From NCBI GenBank assembly GCA_032871835.1, contig CM065300.1:64491192-64555191 (forward strand): a stretch of 64,000 nucleotides of DNA, given 5' to 3'. Of the stretch, positions 49,901 to 64,000 are shown piece by piece. The translations under genes and the position numbers were made by a program. This DNA comes from Dipteronia dyeriana (taxonomy: Eukaryota; Streptophyta; Magnoliopsida; Sapindales; Sapindaceae). The notes beneath the pieces were generated by a model that was given only the letters and a program-made list of their open reading frames with translations, was not told the DNA's origin and ran no database searches. Position 1 is the first letter of the stretch. Every line of letters begins with the position of its first letter.

Positions 49901-50021
49901 TCCTTTACCAGTGATCACTACACCTTCAGGTGAGCAACCGATATTGACTTTGCAAAACGAATTTGTATTCTCAGGGATTTCAAGGGTTCTGGGAAGAAGA
50001 AGATAGAGAAGATTCACTAAT

Positions 50022-50538
50022 ATGGGTACCGGGAAGAAGAAGATAGAGATAAAGAACATCGAAAAAGGCAGTGCCAAAATGGTGACATTTTCGAAAGATG
50101 CCAAGGTCTCTTTAAGGAAGCTCATGATTCTGCGAAAACCAGCTCCGGGATCACCATTCTAGTTTTCTCTCCCACCGGCAATCCTTTCGTGCGCGGCTCA
50201 CCGTGTTTTAATGATGTGATTGAGAGATTCATTGTAACAAAGAGCCAAGACGGTGGTGGTGGAAGCGGAGGTGGGGATGTGGTTGGTGGTCTGTGGTTGA
50301 GAGGGGCCAAGGCAGTGGAGGTAGAGGCTGATGTGGAGACGTGATTGGTGGTGGAAGAGACATTGAAGAATTTTTTTTGACAAGATTGGAGGAGAGGATG
50401 AGTAGATGTGAGAGTGTAGAGGAATTGATGGAGGTGAGGTGAGTGGTGAGCGGTGAGTTGGAGAAGATTAGAGACAAGGTGATGGAGCGGCTCAACAAGC
50501 AAGAGGACGATTTTATGGCATCTTTTTCAACCGATTAG
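50022..50538 (+). pseudogene. Type I (M-alpha, AGL62-like) MADS-box pseudogene
   Basis: ATG at 50022 opens MGTGKKKIEIKNIEKGSAKM followed by VTFSK, the first half of a MADS domain. A one-base frameshift then occurs, and the next frame continues GLFKEAHDSAKTSSGITILV and FSPTGNPFVRGSPCFNDVIE. The FSP.G.PF wording is typical of plant type I M-alpha proteins such as AGL62. After a Gly-rich stretch, more stops and shifts follow. The last frame reads a coiled-coil-like tail with GELEKIRDKVMERLNKQEDD and ends at TAG 50536-50538. These proteins bind CArG-type DNA in the nucleus and act in seed and endosperm. This copy is intronless and broken. Confidence 0.82.
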
Positions 50539-51249
50539 TTAGCGGTCATAGTTTATATAGCATGCCATTGTTATACACCCTGCTCTGAATTTATTTGGTT
50601 GGACTTTTTAAAAATTTATATTTATAAAAAAAAAAAATTGTATTAGTTATATTAGAAGTAGAGTTTTTAAAATAAAAATTATAGTTGTTTGGTTGGTATG
50701 CTTTTTCTTAAAGGTCTATTTAAAAAAGCTCTTTCCCATAAGTTTTTACTTGGTAGAAATTTAAACTCGGTTGGTCTCTACTGAATTCAAAATAAACAAT
50801 CTCAAAAAACCAATCAAACAACTCTAAAAAAATTAAATAGAGATTAGTAGAGCATCTGCGGCACTAGAAAGCCCAACCGAACAACTCAAAAAAATTCAAA
50901 TAGGGGTTTGTAGAACTTCTGAGACAGTAAAAAACTCAATCAAATAAGCAAGTTTATTACTGAATTTATCAGGTGCACGATCGCGCGGGATCCCAATTGA
51001 TATCGATGTAAAATGCAATTTTTTCAATTTACATTAGTCCAATTGAGATCCATGGTCACGAAATAAATTTTCTCTTTACTTGATGTATGAAATTTCGTAT
51101 GGAGTCGTCGATTATTACGTTGTAATTCAATAGTTATCAACAATCCAATAAATACTTATAGTAATGACTGATTCTATACGATAAATCTTACACTAGATAA
51201 TCCTTCTAGTACTATTAAAAAGAGTATGTAATTATTCCATGGTTGTCTC
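50539..51249. other. Intergenic, no gene seen
   Basis: AT-rich spacer. A loosely repeated pair caaaaaaattcaaatag / caatcaaataagc around 50815-50950 is visible, with no coding signal. The hAT-type element and its target duplication (51242-51249) follow. Confidence 0.5.
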
Positions 51250-52374
51250 TAGACATGACTCCGGTTCGGTTCCAACCATAAAACCGAATCAGAATCAGAG
51301 GTGAAAGAACCTTATCGGAACCGAACCGTGAACCGAAACCAGGGAGGTTCCGATTCCTGTTCCTTTGGTTCCAAAATCGAACATAAACCACAAGTTCAGT
51401 TACGGTTTTAGAACTGGCAGTTATATCAGTAATCCTGCACGTCACATTTAAAATCTCATATTTTTATCCCAACACATGTAACACTTGAAATGTCAAATAC
51501 TTAGCGGATACATGTGTTTCAAATACTTAGCGGATACATGTGGTAGGTAATATAAAGCATCATATCCACCCACAATTTATCACTTCACCTACAACACATG
51601 GAATGAAAAATGTGAGATTTTAGGTTGGATGTTTATCATTATTCATATATATTAATTTTTTTTATCGGAAAAAAAAGAAAAAGGTGGATCATGGATCTGT
51701 GATCTATGATCTCCATTAAAACATTTCCAAACCATAACCAGTTAGGCATAAACTCAAAATCCACAAACCTAGACACACACAAACCCACCCTTCCAAACCA
51801 GTCAAGAACCACAAACCCAAAATCCACCACCAAATAAGCTCTAAGCTCAATCACACAGACACACATCCATTGACCACCATCGACGACCACCTCATCGATC
51901 GAGAGAGAGAGAGATGAGATGAGGAAGAAGTTGAGGCACACCCAAAAGCAGAGCACACCAACCAACCTAAAAGCAGAGTCATCGATCGATCTTTTTTTTA
52001 TTTTTTTTTCTGATTTGAATTTGATTGAGAGGAGAAGATTTGGGTGTTGGTGTGGTGGTGATGATGGTTGATTCACGGGTGACCGCCGCCGCCGACGAGA
52101 GAGAGAGTCTTGGATAAATCGGATCAGAATATCAGATGAAGATGAAGGTGGTTAGGGTTGGGTTATGTCGGTTAGTGAGTAGGTGTAGGTGGTTCACGTG
52201 ATTGGATCACTTTTTAAAATAAAAAAAATGGAACCGTCGGAATAGGATCGAAACCGAAAAATCAAAACCAGAACCGGAACCTTCTTAAAGAGGTTCAGCT
52301 TATGGTTTCTCCAGAATTGGGACCGACAGTTCAGAACAGGGAATTGGAACCGAACCGAATTGGGGCAATGATTA
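51250..52374. mobile_element. Non-autonomous hAT-type element
   Basis: The left end reads TAGACATGACTCCGG.TTCGG and the reverse complement of the right end reads TAATCATTGCCCCAATTCGG: an imperfect terminal inverted repeat followed in both by ttcggttccaa. Flanks gttgtctc (51242-51249) and gttatctc (52375-52382) are an 8-bp duplication with one mismatch, the hAT hallmark. Subterminal accgaacc words abound at both ends. A 145-codon minus ORF inside resembles no transposase. A 26-bp direct duplication (caaatacttagcggatacatgt) lies at about 51495-51542. Confidence 0.72.
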
Positions 52375-53003
52375 GTTATCTCTCTGTTAAATCCATGGTC
52401 TTAGAAACTCCAAGTAGGCTATGCAAGAAAAACATGGGTTTGGCTGATTGCGATTTGAGATGCATATTTATTTCGAGGTCTCAATTTTCTAGTTTTTATC
52501 CCATTTGGAGTTTTTTTTTTTTTTTTTTTGAAATCGAGAAACGAGGATGTAAACATCACTGAATTGAAATAGGAATAAGGACGGGTATATATTTATTTTT
52601 TTAAATTTAATTTTTAATTTTTAATTAAATAAAAAAATATGGAAACAGACAAAACGGACAAAATGGAAACCGAGGATGGAGTATATATCTCTTCCAAAAT
52701 TTCTAATCCTCGTTTTTTCGTTTGAAATAGAACAATAACCCATTTCAAATGAGAAAATAGAGAAATGGGAGGGATAGAAATAGGGACGAGACCTATATCC
52801 CTCGTCGTTTTCTAAACATACATCTATATGTGGCCTATGGGTAATCATGTGGGTCCCAGACCTTCCTAATTTGTCAAATCAAGACAGTTGTCGTTACACC
52901 GGGGCTCCCCGTAGTAACGAGTCGCCACCTAATCTCTCTCTCTGTGTATAGAGAGGGAGGTGCATCAAAACCCTGTAAAACCGCCTAATGGAACAATAGA
53001 GCC
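52375..53003 (+). other. Upstream region of the Nudix gene
   Basis: After the hAT duplication comes an AT-rich part with a T17-type run (52509-52530), then the gene-proximal 150 bp with caccgggg/ccccgtagtaac and a tctctctctctgtg pyrimidine patch at about 52933, a common feature of plant core promoters. No clear TATA box seen. The transcription start is unknown. Confidence 0.4.
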
Positions 53004-57226
<4,223 letters not shown>

Positions 57227-57617
57227 TAATTGGTTTCGACCTCAAAATCAGATGACAAAGAAATATCCATGATTTTTGTTCATGATATTCATTTACCCTT
57301 TTGATATTTGCTGGTTCTGTTAAATTCTTTTGTAATTCTTATTATCTAACTGTTATTAAGATTAAGCACTTTCCATAATTGCTATCAAAAAAACATTTTC
57401 CAAAATTAGAATTACAGCTTTTTCTTATTTGTTTTGGTTGTTAACAAATTCACTTGTACTTGAAACTGTTGCTTTGATAACGGATAGGCTGCAAAAAATA
57501 AATCAAGATTTTGTTTGTTTAAGTTTGCCATTTTCTCATTTGTTTGTTATTTTGGTCAAAAGTCTTTCAGCAATTCAGTTTTAAGAGCTCTCATCCTTTT
57601 GTATATATATATATAAA
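57227..57617 (+). other. 3' flank of the Nudix gene
   Basis: AT-rich sequence after the stop codon, with T-rich words such as ttgtaattctta and an aaaaaataaatc (about 57494) that could serve polyadenylation. No other feature seen before the first MITE. Confidence 0.4.
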
Positions 57618-57785
57618 TTTTCAAGTTAGTGCGTATTGATATAAATTTGTCAGTGTGTTGGATGTGGACCATTAGATTTATATATATTGAGTCAAAGTGT
57701 ATATATTTATTAAAATTTCTTTACAATCAATGATCAACATGTAACGTGCATATATAACTTATATCAGTGTGTACTGACTGGAAAA
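57618..57785 (+). mobile_element. MITE copy 1
   Basis: About 168 bp with imperfect terminal inverted repeats (ttttcaagttagtgcgtatt at the left, ctgactggaaaa at the right). Core words ggatgtggaccattagattt and actcaaagtgtat-like text are shared with copies 2 and 3. No coding capacity. Confidence 0.7.
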
Positions 57786-57807
57786 TCACTCTATGTATAT
57801 ATATTTC

Positions 57808-57975
57808 TTTTTTATTCAGTGTATACTGATATGATTTATATAAGTGTGTTGTATGTGGACCACTAATTATAGAGAAACTTTGATAGATGTATACACTTTG
57901 AGTCGAAGTATATAAATCTAATGGTCTATTTCCAGCGAACTGATGAATTTATATCAATACGAATTGAATTAAAAA
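57808..57975 (-). mobile_element. MITE copy 2, inverted relative to copy 1
   Basis: Reverse-complement relative of copy 1 only about 20 bp away: cagtgtatactgatat, tatacactttgagtcgaagt and tttatatcaatacgaattg mirror copy 1. The pair can form a long hairpin. Confidence 0.7.
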
Positions 57976-58694
57976 TTTATATGTGATACACACACATTGA
58001 AGGACAAGTATCTCGTATAAATTTTTCATGTCAATTATCTCGTATAAATTTTTCATGCGGGATCATTGTTCATTATATGTGATAAACCATATAAAAAAAT
58101 TTAGTCGGTTTACTTGATCCCGTATGAAAAAATCGTGATGGATCTCTAACCTGATAACTACTATATATTTGTAACTTTCTAATACGGGATCTTGTACGAA
58201 TTTTTGATACATCACTAATTCCAACTAGTTGAAGATGGAATCAATGAAAAAAAAAACTACATTGATTTCAACCGGTTGGAATCAGTGAAGCCGTACGAAA
58301 AAAATTCTAGAGGATCTACACTAGAAAATTACTATATGAATTATAAAGAGAAGGAGAGAGCGAATTCTCTAATACACCATAATGAAATTTAATAAATTTG
58401 GATGAAATGTTTTGTATGCATTATAAGAAAAATGAAATATCCTTATAGAATAAATTTAAAAAAAAATCAAGTTTAGGAACTATTTTTTTTCTAAATGTTA
58501 TAAGTTAAAACATTTTAAAAAAATTGGGAAAATATACTAAAAATGGAAAGAAAAATAGTTATTGTATTTTAAAAAAAAAATCATTTTTTTTCTACAACCA
58601 TATTTCATTGATCTTAGCATCCATATAAAAAATCTCATCAAAAATTTTAAATTTTATCAAGGTGTGGATGAGTTTGGATATAAGTTTGAAGTCA
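57976..58694. other. AT-rich spacer with a small tandem duplication
   Basis: tatctcgtataaatttttcatg occurs twice in tandem at about 58009 and 58037. Later words (gggatcttgtacgaattttt, ccgtacgaaaaaaattc) are in part inverted echoes of catgcgggatc. No gene seen. Confidence 0.5.
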
Positions 58695-58861
58695 TTTTCA
58701 AGTCGGTGCGCATTAATATAAATTCATCAATGGGTTGGACGTAGACCATTAGATTTACATACTTTGACTCAAAGTGTATGCATTTATCAAAGCTTCTCAA
58801 TAATTAATAGTTCACATGTAACACACTTATATAAGTTATATCAGTACGTACCGATAGAAAA
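58695..58861 (+). mobile_element. MITE copy 3
   Basis: About 167 bp. Its ends show the terminal inverted repeat best: ttttcaagtcggtgcgcatt against the reverse complement of the right end, ttttctatcggtacgtact. Same family and orientation as copy 1. Confidence 0.75.
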
Positions 58862-58880
58862 ATCAAAATATTAGAAAAAT

Positions 58881-58884
<4 letters not shown>

Positions 58885-58916
<32 letters not shown>
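58885..58916. repeat. (AT)16 microsatellite
   Basis: Uninterrupted AT run of 32 bp just after MITE copy 3. Confidence 0.92.
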
Positions 58917-58918
<2 letters not shown>

Positions 58919-59730
58919 TATCTATCGTACAAGAAATTCGCATGGGATCACTTATTCCCACGTGTGGGAATCAATGCAACCTTTTTTTTTTACACTAATC
59001 AATAATTACACTAAATTTAAAAGTAATAATTACATAAACAATTTTTTCTTACAAGATTACAAATATTACAATAATTTAGGGTTTTATAAAGAAAGAGGGA
59101 GAGACTCGAACCCATAACCTTATGGGGTGGGTGTAAGAGTAAGACGCAATAAACAAATTAATAAAATTCAATAATATTATAACAAGAGTAAATGCTACTT
59201 TACCCAAATCTGGTTCTCAAACGATGTGATATCACTCTCATCCATTTATTTAAATCAAGCAAATCTATTGTAATAAATGAATGGATCATAGTGATGCCAC
59301 AAGCCCACAACATTTAGGTATCAGATTTAGATAAAGTAGCATTATTCTTATAATAATAAAGATTTTTCATAGTTAATTACACAAACCAACTTAATAAAGC
59401 AAGACCCATCTTTTCAATTAATCTTTGATCTCAGTAATCTTAGGATTCCTATCTAATGAAGCGAAGACTGTTGAATTGATCTCGAAAATCTTAAGATTCC
59501 GTTGATAACACAAAGTAAACAAAATTAGACTACAGTGAGGCAATATTTAATTGTGAAAATACGGGGTTTTGTCACATGTTTGAGTTGGTGTTTCAAGAGT
59601 GTCACTGCTTTAATAACGTAAGCTTTAAAGGCATGAAAGTAAGTGAACTTCGAAAAATACCCTTACATTATATTTTTTTTTTATTAACTTTTCGAATTTT
59701 CAATTTGTTTTTTATTTTTTCATCTCCTTT
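58917..59730. other. AT-rich intergenic sequence
   Basis: No gene seen. At about 59103-59122 the minus strand reads gttatgggttcgagtctct, similar to a tRNA B box, but without a visible A box or tRNA fold. Confidence 0.45.
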
Positions 59731-60164
59731 ATCGGCTTCCATTGGAGGTTGAACAGACCTCCATTGGAGATCGATGAAGAAGATGATGAAAAAGAATTTT
59801 GAAAAAATTCATTTTTGTCCAATAAGTCTCACATTTTTGTGTTTATAAGACTTATTTTTGTGTTTTTTAGACTTATTTTTGTGTTTTTTAGACTTTTCAG
59901 ATAATTTTCGAGACTTTTTATGTAGTTTCTGAGACTTTTAAGATACTTTTGAGATTTTTCAGGTAGTTTTCAAAAAAATTATAATTCCCGAGACTTTACG
60001 AGCAAAAATAAAAAAATTCCATACTTTTTTGTAGTTTCTAAGACTTTTTTGAATCTTTTTACAATTTCCGAAACTTTTTGTATAAAAACGAATTTTTTTA
60101 AAAAAAATCATCTTCTTCCTTGAATCCTCCATTGGAGGTGGTTCGATCTCCATTGGAGGCCGAT
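59731..60164. repeat. Foldback structure with about 80-bp inverted arms
   Basis: The left arm (59731-59816) and the reverse complement of the right arm (60085-60164) share atcggc.tcca.tggag, gatcga, tccattggag and agaagatgat words. Within the arms cattggaggt repeats in tandem. The loop has three copies of a 20-bp unit around gacttatttttgtgtttttt and many gactttt words. It could be a foldback or MITE-like element; no target duplication identified. Confidence 0.65.
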
Positions 60165-60372
60165 TTTGACCTCCAATAGAGGTCTTTCACCTCCATTAAC
60201 AAATTACCATTGATAAAGGATTTTGAAAAGAAAGAAAAAAACTTAAGTGTTTAAAACAGTGATAGTCTTAAAAACTCACCTAAAAAATATGTTATATAAT
60301 TTTCCTCCAATATTAATACTTCGAACTCATTGATGCTAGCAATTTGTTCAGTTACTGAATTTCCCTAGAAAG
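60165..60372. other. Short AT-rich spacer
   Basis: Contains another cctccattaacaa word from the foldback arm at about 60190. No gene seen before the LTR start. Confidence 0.4.
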
Positions 60373-61259
60373 TGTGTGTCTATAAACCTAGAGGGGGTGA
60401 ATAGGTTTTAATCCGATTGATTACCAATTTCGCGAATTAATCAATATTATCAAATCTACCACATTCTACCAAGTGTTCAAATAAATGACAATAAACACAA
60501 AGTAATAACAACATGCAATATATACGTGAAACCCTCTAAATGAGAAAAACCACGGGTTATTTCGTGCACCACACTCGATCCTCAAAAACCACTATTGAAT
60601 GAAAGTTTACAACCTAGGCTGACCTCTCATCATACCCTCCAATTACTAACCCTTTCACTCTACCCAGAAGACTTTTATAGTGATTTTGGATCATCAACCT
60701 TGTGCACCAACTACTTAGCCACAACCTTAATTATCAATGAAGAGACAATAACAACCTAAGTGAATATGCAATAATATTCTAAGTGCAGAAATGATAGGTC
60801 AAGACATTCACGTATATCTAGGATAAAAATGACAAGAGAAAAAAATCCTAGATATCAATGTTCTAAATGCAAAAGCAAGAAGAATTAGCTAAAAGGGTAA
60901 AACTGTCCTAAATTCTAGCTATCACTAATCAATACTCTCAACCAGCAACCAATACCACAATCATGTCATAAAAGCTATTAAATATATAAGCATGCATTTA
61001 ATTTGAAATAAGGACTAAAACCTAGGTATACATGTCATAGAAATTAAACTATAAAATCTAGAGCATGTAGAAATTACCTAGTCAAGAAGAGGATGATACT
61101 TCATTGAAGCATCATCTTATCCTAGAATGGAGCTAGATGACCATGAGATGAAATTGGGTTGAGTAAAAATGAGTGTTTGGGAGTCTTTTTCTCACTAGAA
61201 AAGCTAGGTTACTCAATGATGCATTCTTGGACTCCTTCAAATCAAAGAGAAGAGAAGAT

Positions 61260-61262
<3 letters not shown>

Positions 61263-61306
<44 letters not shown>
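61263..61306. repeat. (AT)22 microsatellite in LTR G
   Basis: Uninterrupted AT run of 44 bp. Confidence 0.93.
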
Positions 61307-61308
<2 letters not shown>

Positions 61309-61375
61309 TGCCCTACACAAAGTGACGTCGTTTTGGACGAAAGACAACCAAATCCCGTCAGAACCGCTGGTTGGG

Positions 61376-61640
61376 CCGCGGTACAGGTAAGTGTCCAGAC
61401 CGCGGCATAGAGAGCAGCGCATCGCCTGGACAACACCGCTATGTAGACCGATGTGCATGCAAGTGCACAAACCGCGGTCTGGACAGCATGTGACGCCTGG
61501 GAAACTTCGCTTGGAAGACCGTTGTGCATGCAAATAGCACAGGCCGCGGTAGCAGCAGCGTGCAACCTCTGGAGAACACCGTTGTGCAGACTGCGGCAGA
61601 GGTAATGCATAGGGAGCGGTCAGAACCGCGGTATAGAGGA
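61376..61640. repeat. 72-bp periodic CCGCGG repeat in LTR G
   Basis: CCGCGG stands at 61376, 61400, 61472, 61544 and 61626; the steps 61400-61472-61544 are exactly 72 bp. Between them the units share gaccg.tgtgcatgcaa and cgcctgg-like words. GC content is far above the surroundings. Confidence 0.75.
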
Positions 61641-61914
61641 AAAATCCTCTTTTAAGGCACACAAGATGCATCAAACACCCAAACAAGAGTTAAGGCAGAA
61701 AAGCACACAAGAAGGCAAATAAGCAAGCATGCAAAATGATCAAAACATGCATGTGTGTGTGTGCACTAATACCTCTTCAATAAAGCTAAGCAAATGATTT
61801 TACCTTTGAAGCTTGATCTTGGTCACGAACAATGATGGCATGAACTACCCTTACATATTAATCCTCAAATATGGTTGCCAACGAAATAAGCCAATTAAAA
61901 ACCGAGGAACTTAC

Positions 61915-63319
61915 GGTTACTCTTGCCTAAATTTAGATGATTTGTTCAGAACACTTGCCAAACTTATAAGTAATGTCAGATAATCAAGAAAAGTAAAAAA
62001 AAAAAATGGGATCTCAAATATGTGATAATGTTACGCACACAATATGATCACAGAAGAAATTATATTGGTTTGTTTTTTTGTCTAAAAAGTGAACAGTCTT
62101 GAATTTTTCTGAAAACTGAATAGTTATAGAAATCTGAACCTGAATGATATATTTGTTTTTTTTTTCATATCTAAATGTATTATAAACAAGTTTGCTTTTT
62201 TAAATAAAATTGTCTTAAAATAAGTAATTTTACACTTATACACATACTAATTACTAAAATTAATTTAACATGCGTCATTCATTTTTTATGTTCTTTTACA
62301 AACAAAGTTCAATTTAAAAAAACAAAAATTTTGTATCAAAGAATATAGTTTTACATATTTTGTAAATAAAGTTCAAGTTCACTTTATTATCAAAAAAAAA
62401 AGTTCAAGTTCTATATGTACCATACACACACACATATGTATATATATAATTATTCTATAGCATTTTCAAGCCACAGAATCTACTCAATATTATATACAGA
62501 ATTATTGAGCACTACATGCATAATTAGATAAAAAAAAATCTTACTAGAATTTGGTAGGAGATACAGAAACTCAATTGTTCAATCCCATGAAAATTTCAAT
62601 ATGAGAAGTGATTAGAGTCTCCATTTAAAATAAGGAATATGTTAAAAGAAAGAATTCTGTACCATATCAAATTAGAATAAATTTAGAAATATATCTTCTT
62701 TAGGAAGATAGACTTGGAAGTGAATATTTCAATTGTAATCCAGTGATTTTTAATTAAGTTAAAAGTCGAGATTTCTTACTTTTTATTTTAAGTTTTTTTT
62801 TTTTTTTGATATTTTTAAATTATTTGACCACTTAAAAAAAAACAACTTAACGAGTTCAATTCAAACACATTAAGTTTTAAGTAAAAAAAATAAACGACCC
62901 CTTATTTTTAGAAAATAACTCTTATGATATCATTTCATTATTATTTCATTATAGCAAAGTCCTAAATTGAATTCAACCTAACTAGATAGAAATTAACAAG
63001 TGATTAGAATGAATAACTTCAATCCAATCTTATTCAAATTGTCATTTATCTACTAATTAAAATCTAGAAATAAAATACTTTTATCTATTTTTAAAATAAA
63101 TAAAAAATGTGCACGTAACATTCATTCCTCCTTAAAACATCTCAGTCCTTAAGGATATTGATTGTTTTTTTTTATCATCCAACTCCTTTAGCCAATGTAT
63201 CAAAGGTTGTGTCTTTGTTTACTTCATTTTCTTCCACCGACTCATTTACTTCAAGGTTCTTGCAGGGTGCGTTTGGCACGAACTTGGGACAGGACAATAT
63301 GGGATGAGATGGAACAGGT
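61915..63319. other. AT-rich intergenic sequence, no gene seen
   Basis: Homopolymer runs and short AT words only. A cacacacacatatgtatatatata stretch lies at about 62425. No ORF of interest on either strand. Confidence 0.5.
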
Positions 63320-63980
63320 AGACCTGGCAAAATGAGTTCGTGGGTCGGGTTAGACCAAACCCAACACGACCCATTTAATAAATGGGTCGTGTCAGGTCAG
63401 CTCATTTATTAAACGGATTAAGCTTCTCAAACTCAACCCAACTCATTTAATAAACTTATAACTCAACCCGACCCGTTTATATTATGTATGATTTTTTTCT
63501 ATATTAATAATTATTAAAATATAATATAAATCTAAACTAAAAATATCCTTATAAAACCAACAAAATAACCAACTAAATCACTTCTCAATTTAGACGAGCC
63601 ATAAAAAGACTATAAATTTTATACGATCCACAAATGATAGAATATATAAAAACAAACAAACAATTAAAACTAATAAAAACGATAAATAAAGACCGATAGT
63701 TCAACTGTTTAGGTATTCAAACTTCATATTCCATAAACTATTGGCAATTGTAAGATGAAAGTTAAAACAATATAAAAATTAATTGTTTATCATTGAACCA
63801 TAATTGTTGTTGCAAGTATTCCCCCAATTAATTTTAAATTACACATTTTTCTCAAACTAATCGTATCAACCCGTCAACCCGTTTATGAAACCCGACCCAT
63901 AAACGGGTTAACCAGTTTATTAAATGGGTTAAACGGGTCAACCCGTTTACCAACCCGAACCCATTTAGCTCCACCAATCC
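63320..63980. mobile_element. hAT-like non-autonomous element (putative)
   Basis: The left end has tggcaaaatgagttcgtggg and the reverse complement of the right end has tggagctaaatgggttcggg, an imperfect terminal inverted repeat. Dense acccgtt/aacgggt words fill both ends (63340-63475 and 63865-63960), a style common in plant hAT elements. No 8-bp duplication could be matched, so the boundaries are approximate. Confidence 0.5.
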
Positions 63981-64000
63981 CAACTCCACCCAATTTCGTT

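Larger units (their letters stand above)
60373..61914 (-). mobile_element. Solo SIRE-type LTR (element G)
   Basis: About 1.54 kb related to LTR C: cctagagggggtgaatag near the left end, the cgtg...cacg hairpin (60525-60554), tatctaggataa words and, near the right end, aaataagccaattaaaaaccgagg. Neither side shows a polypurine tract or primer site, so it is a solo LTR. The exact ends and a target duplication could not be fixed. ORFs inside (149 and 122 codons on minus) are chance readings of its GC-rich repeat. Confidence 0.72.

Noticed and set aside
50122..50502. Minus ORFs opposite the MADS pseudogene (Pro/His/Ser-rich)
   Set aside because: Antisense shadows of the Gly- and Glu-coding strand.
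51639..52076. 145-codon minus ORF inside the hAT-type element
   Set aside because: No transposase motif (no hAT dimerisation or BED wording); low-complexity and hydrophobic by chance.
61237..61686. 149- and 122-codon minus ORFs with Cys-rich repeats
   Set aside because: They read through the 72-bp CCGCGG repeat and the AT microsatellite of a solo LTR; not genes.

Overview
This is plant nuclear DNA, almost certainly from a eudicot. It is AT-rich and contains one complete intron-split nuclear gene, long Ty1/copia retrotransposons, an endogenous caulimovirid (plant pararetrovirus), MITEs and hAT-type elements. No CRISPR array, bacterial operon, rRNA or convincing tRNA gene was seen.

Layout. 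1-1490 is a tandem array with a unit of about 295 bp. 1491-3794 is unassigned sequence with clusters of GGTACC. 3795-22390 is a nest of minus-strand SIRE/Maximus-type copia elements. Element A (3' LTR 3795-5938, pol remnant) is split inside its RNase H sequence by element B (7677-16623), with a near-perfect 5-bp target duplication. A is cut on its other side by element C (LTR 17380-18978, pol to about 22390). 22391-29497 is a decayed caulimovirid: coat protein, protease, reverse transcriptase and RNase H remnants, then an unrecognised coiled-coil ORF directly after pol. A solo copia LTR (24887-27295, perfect TSD) interrupts its RNase H. 29498-44077 holds two head-to-head copies (D minus, E plus) of a second copia family, the same family as that solo LTR. 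D appears to have inserted into E's leader, and a later deletion fused their LTRs into an inverted repeat with 1.07-kb arms. 44078-49321 is a third copia type (F, plus strand), truncated at its 5' end.

The right third is gene-bearing. A type I MADS-box pseudogene lies at 50022-50538 and a hAT-type non-autonomous element at 51250-52374. The only intact gene is at 53004-57226: six exons and 440 codons encoding a NUDT19-type NADH pyrophosphatase, with zinc ribbon, Nudix box and SQPWP signature. Downstream are three copies of one MITE, a foldback structure, a solo SIRE-type LTR (60373-61914) and a hAT-like terminal sequence near the window end.

The genes do not form a pathway. Apart from the Nudix gene, the window is a record of nested insertion and decay. 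The best candidates for something new are the pararetrovirus with its unidentified post-pol ORF, the D/E copia family that lost its zinc knuckle and protease before both copies inserted, and a conserved hairpin in the SIRE-type LTRs. All boundaries come from reading by eye; no alignment or database search was run.
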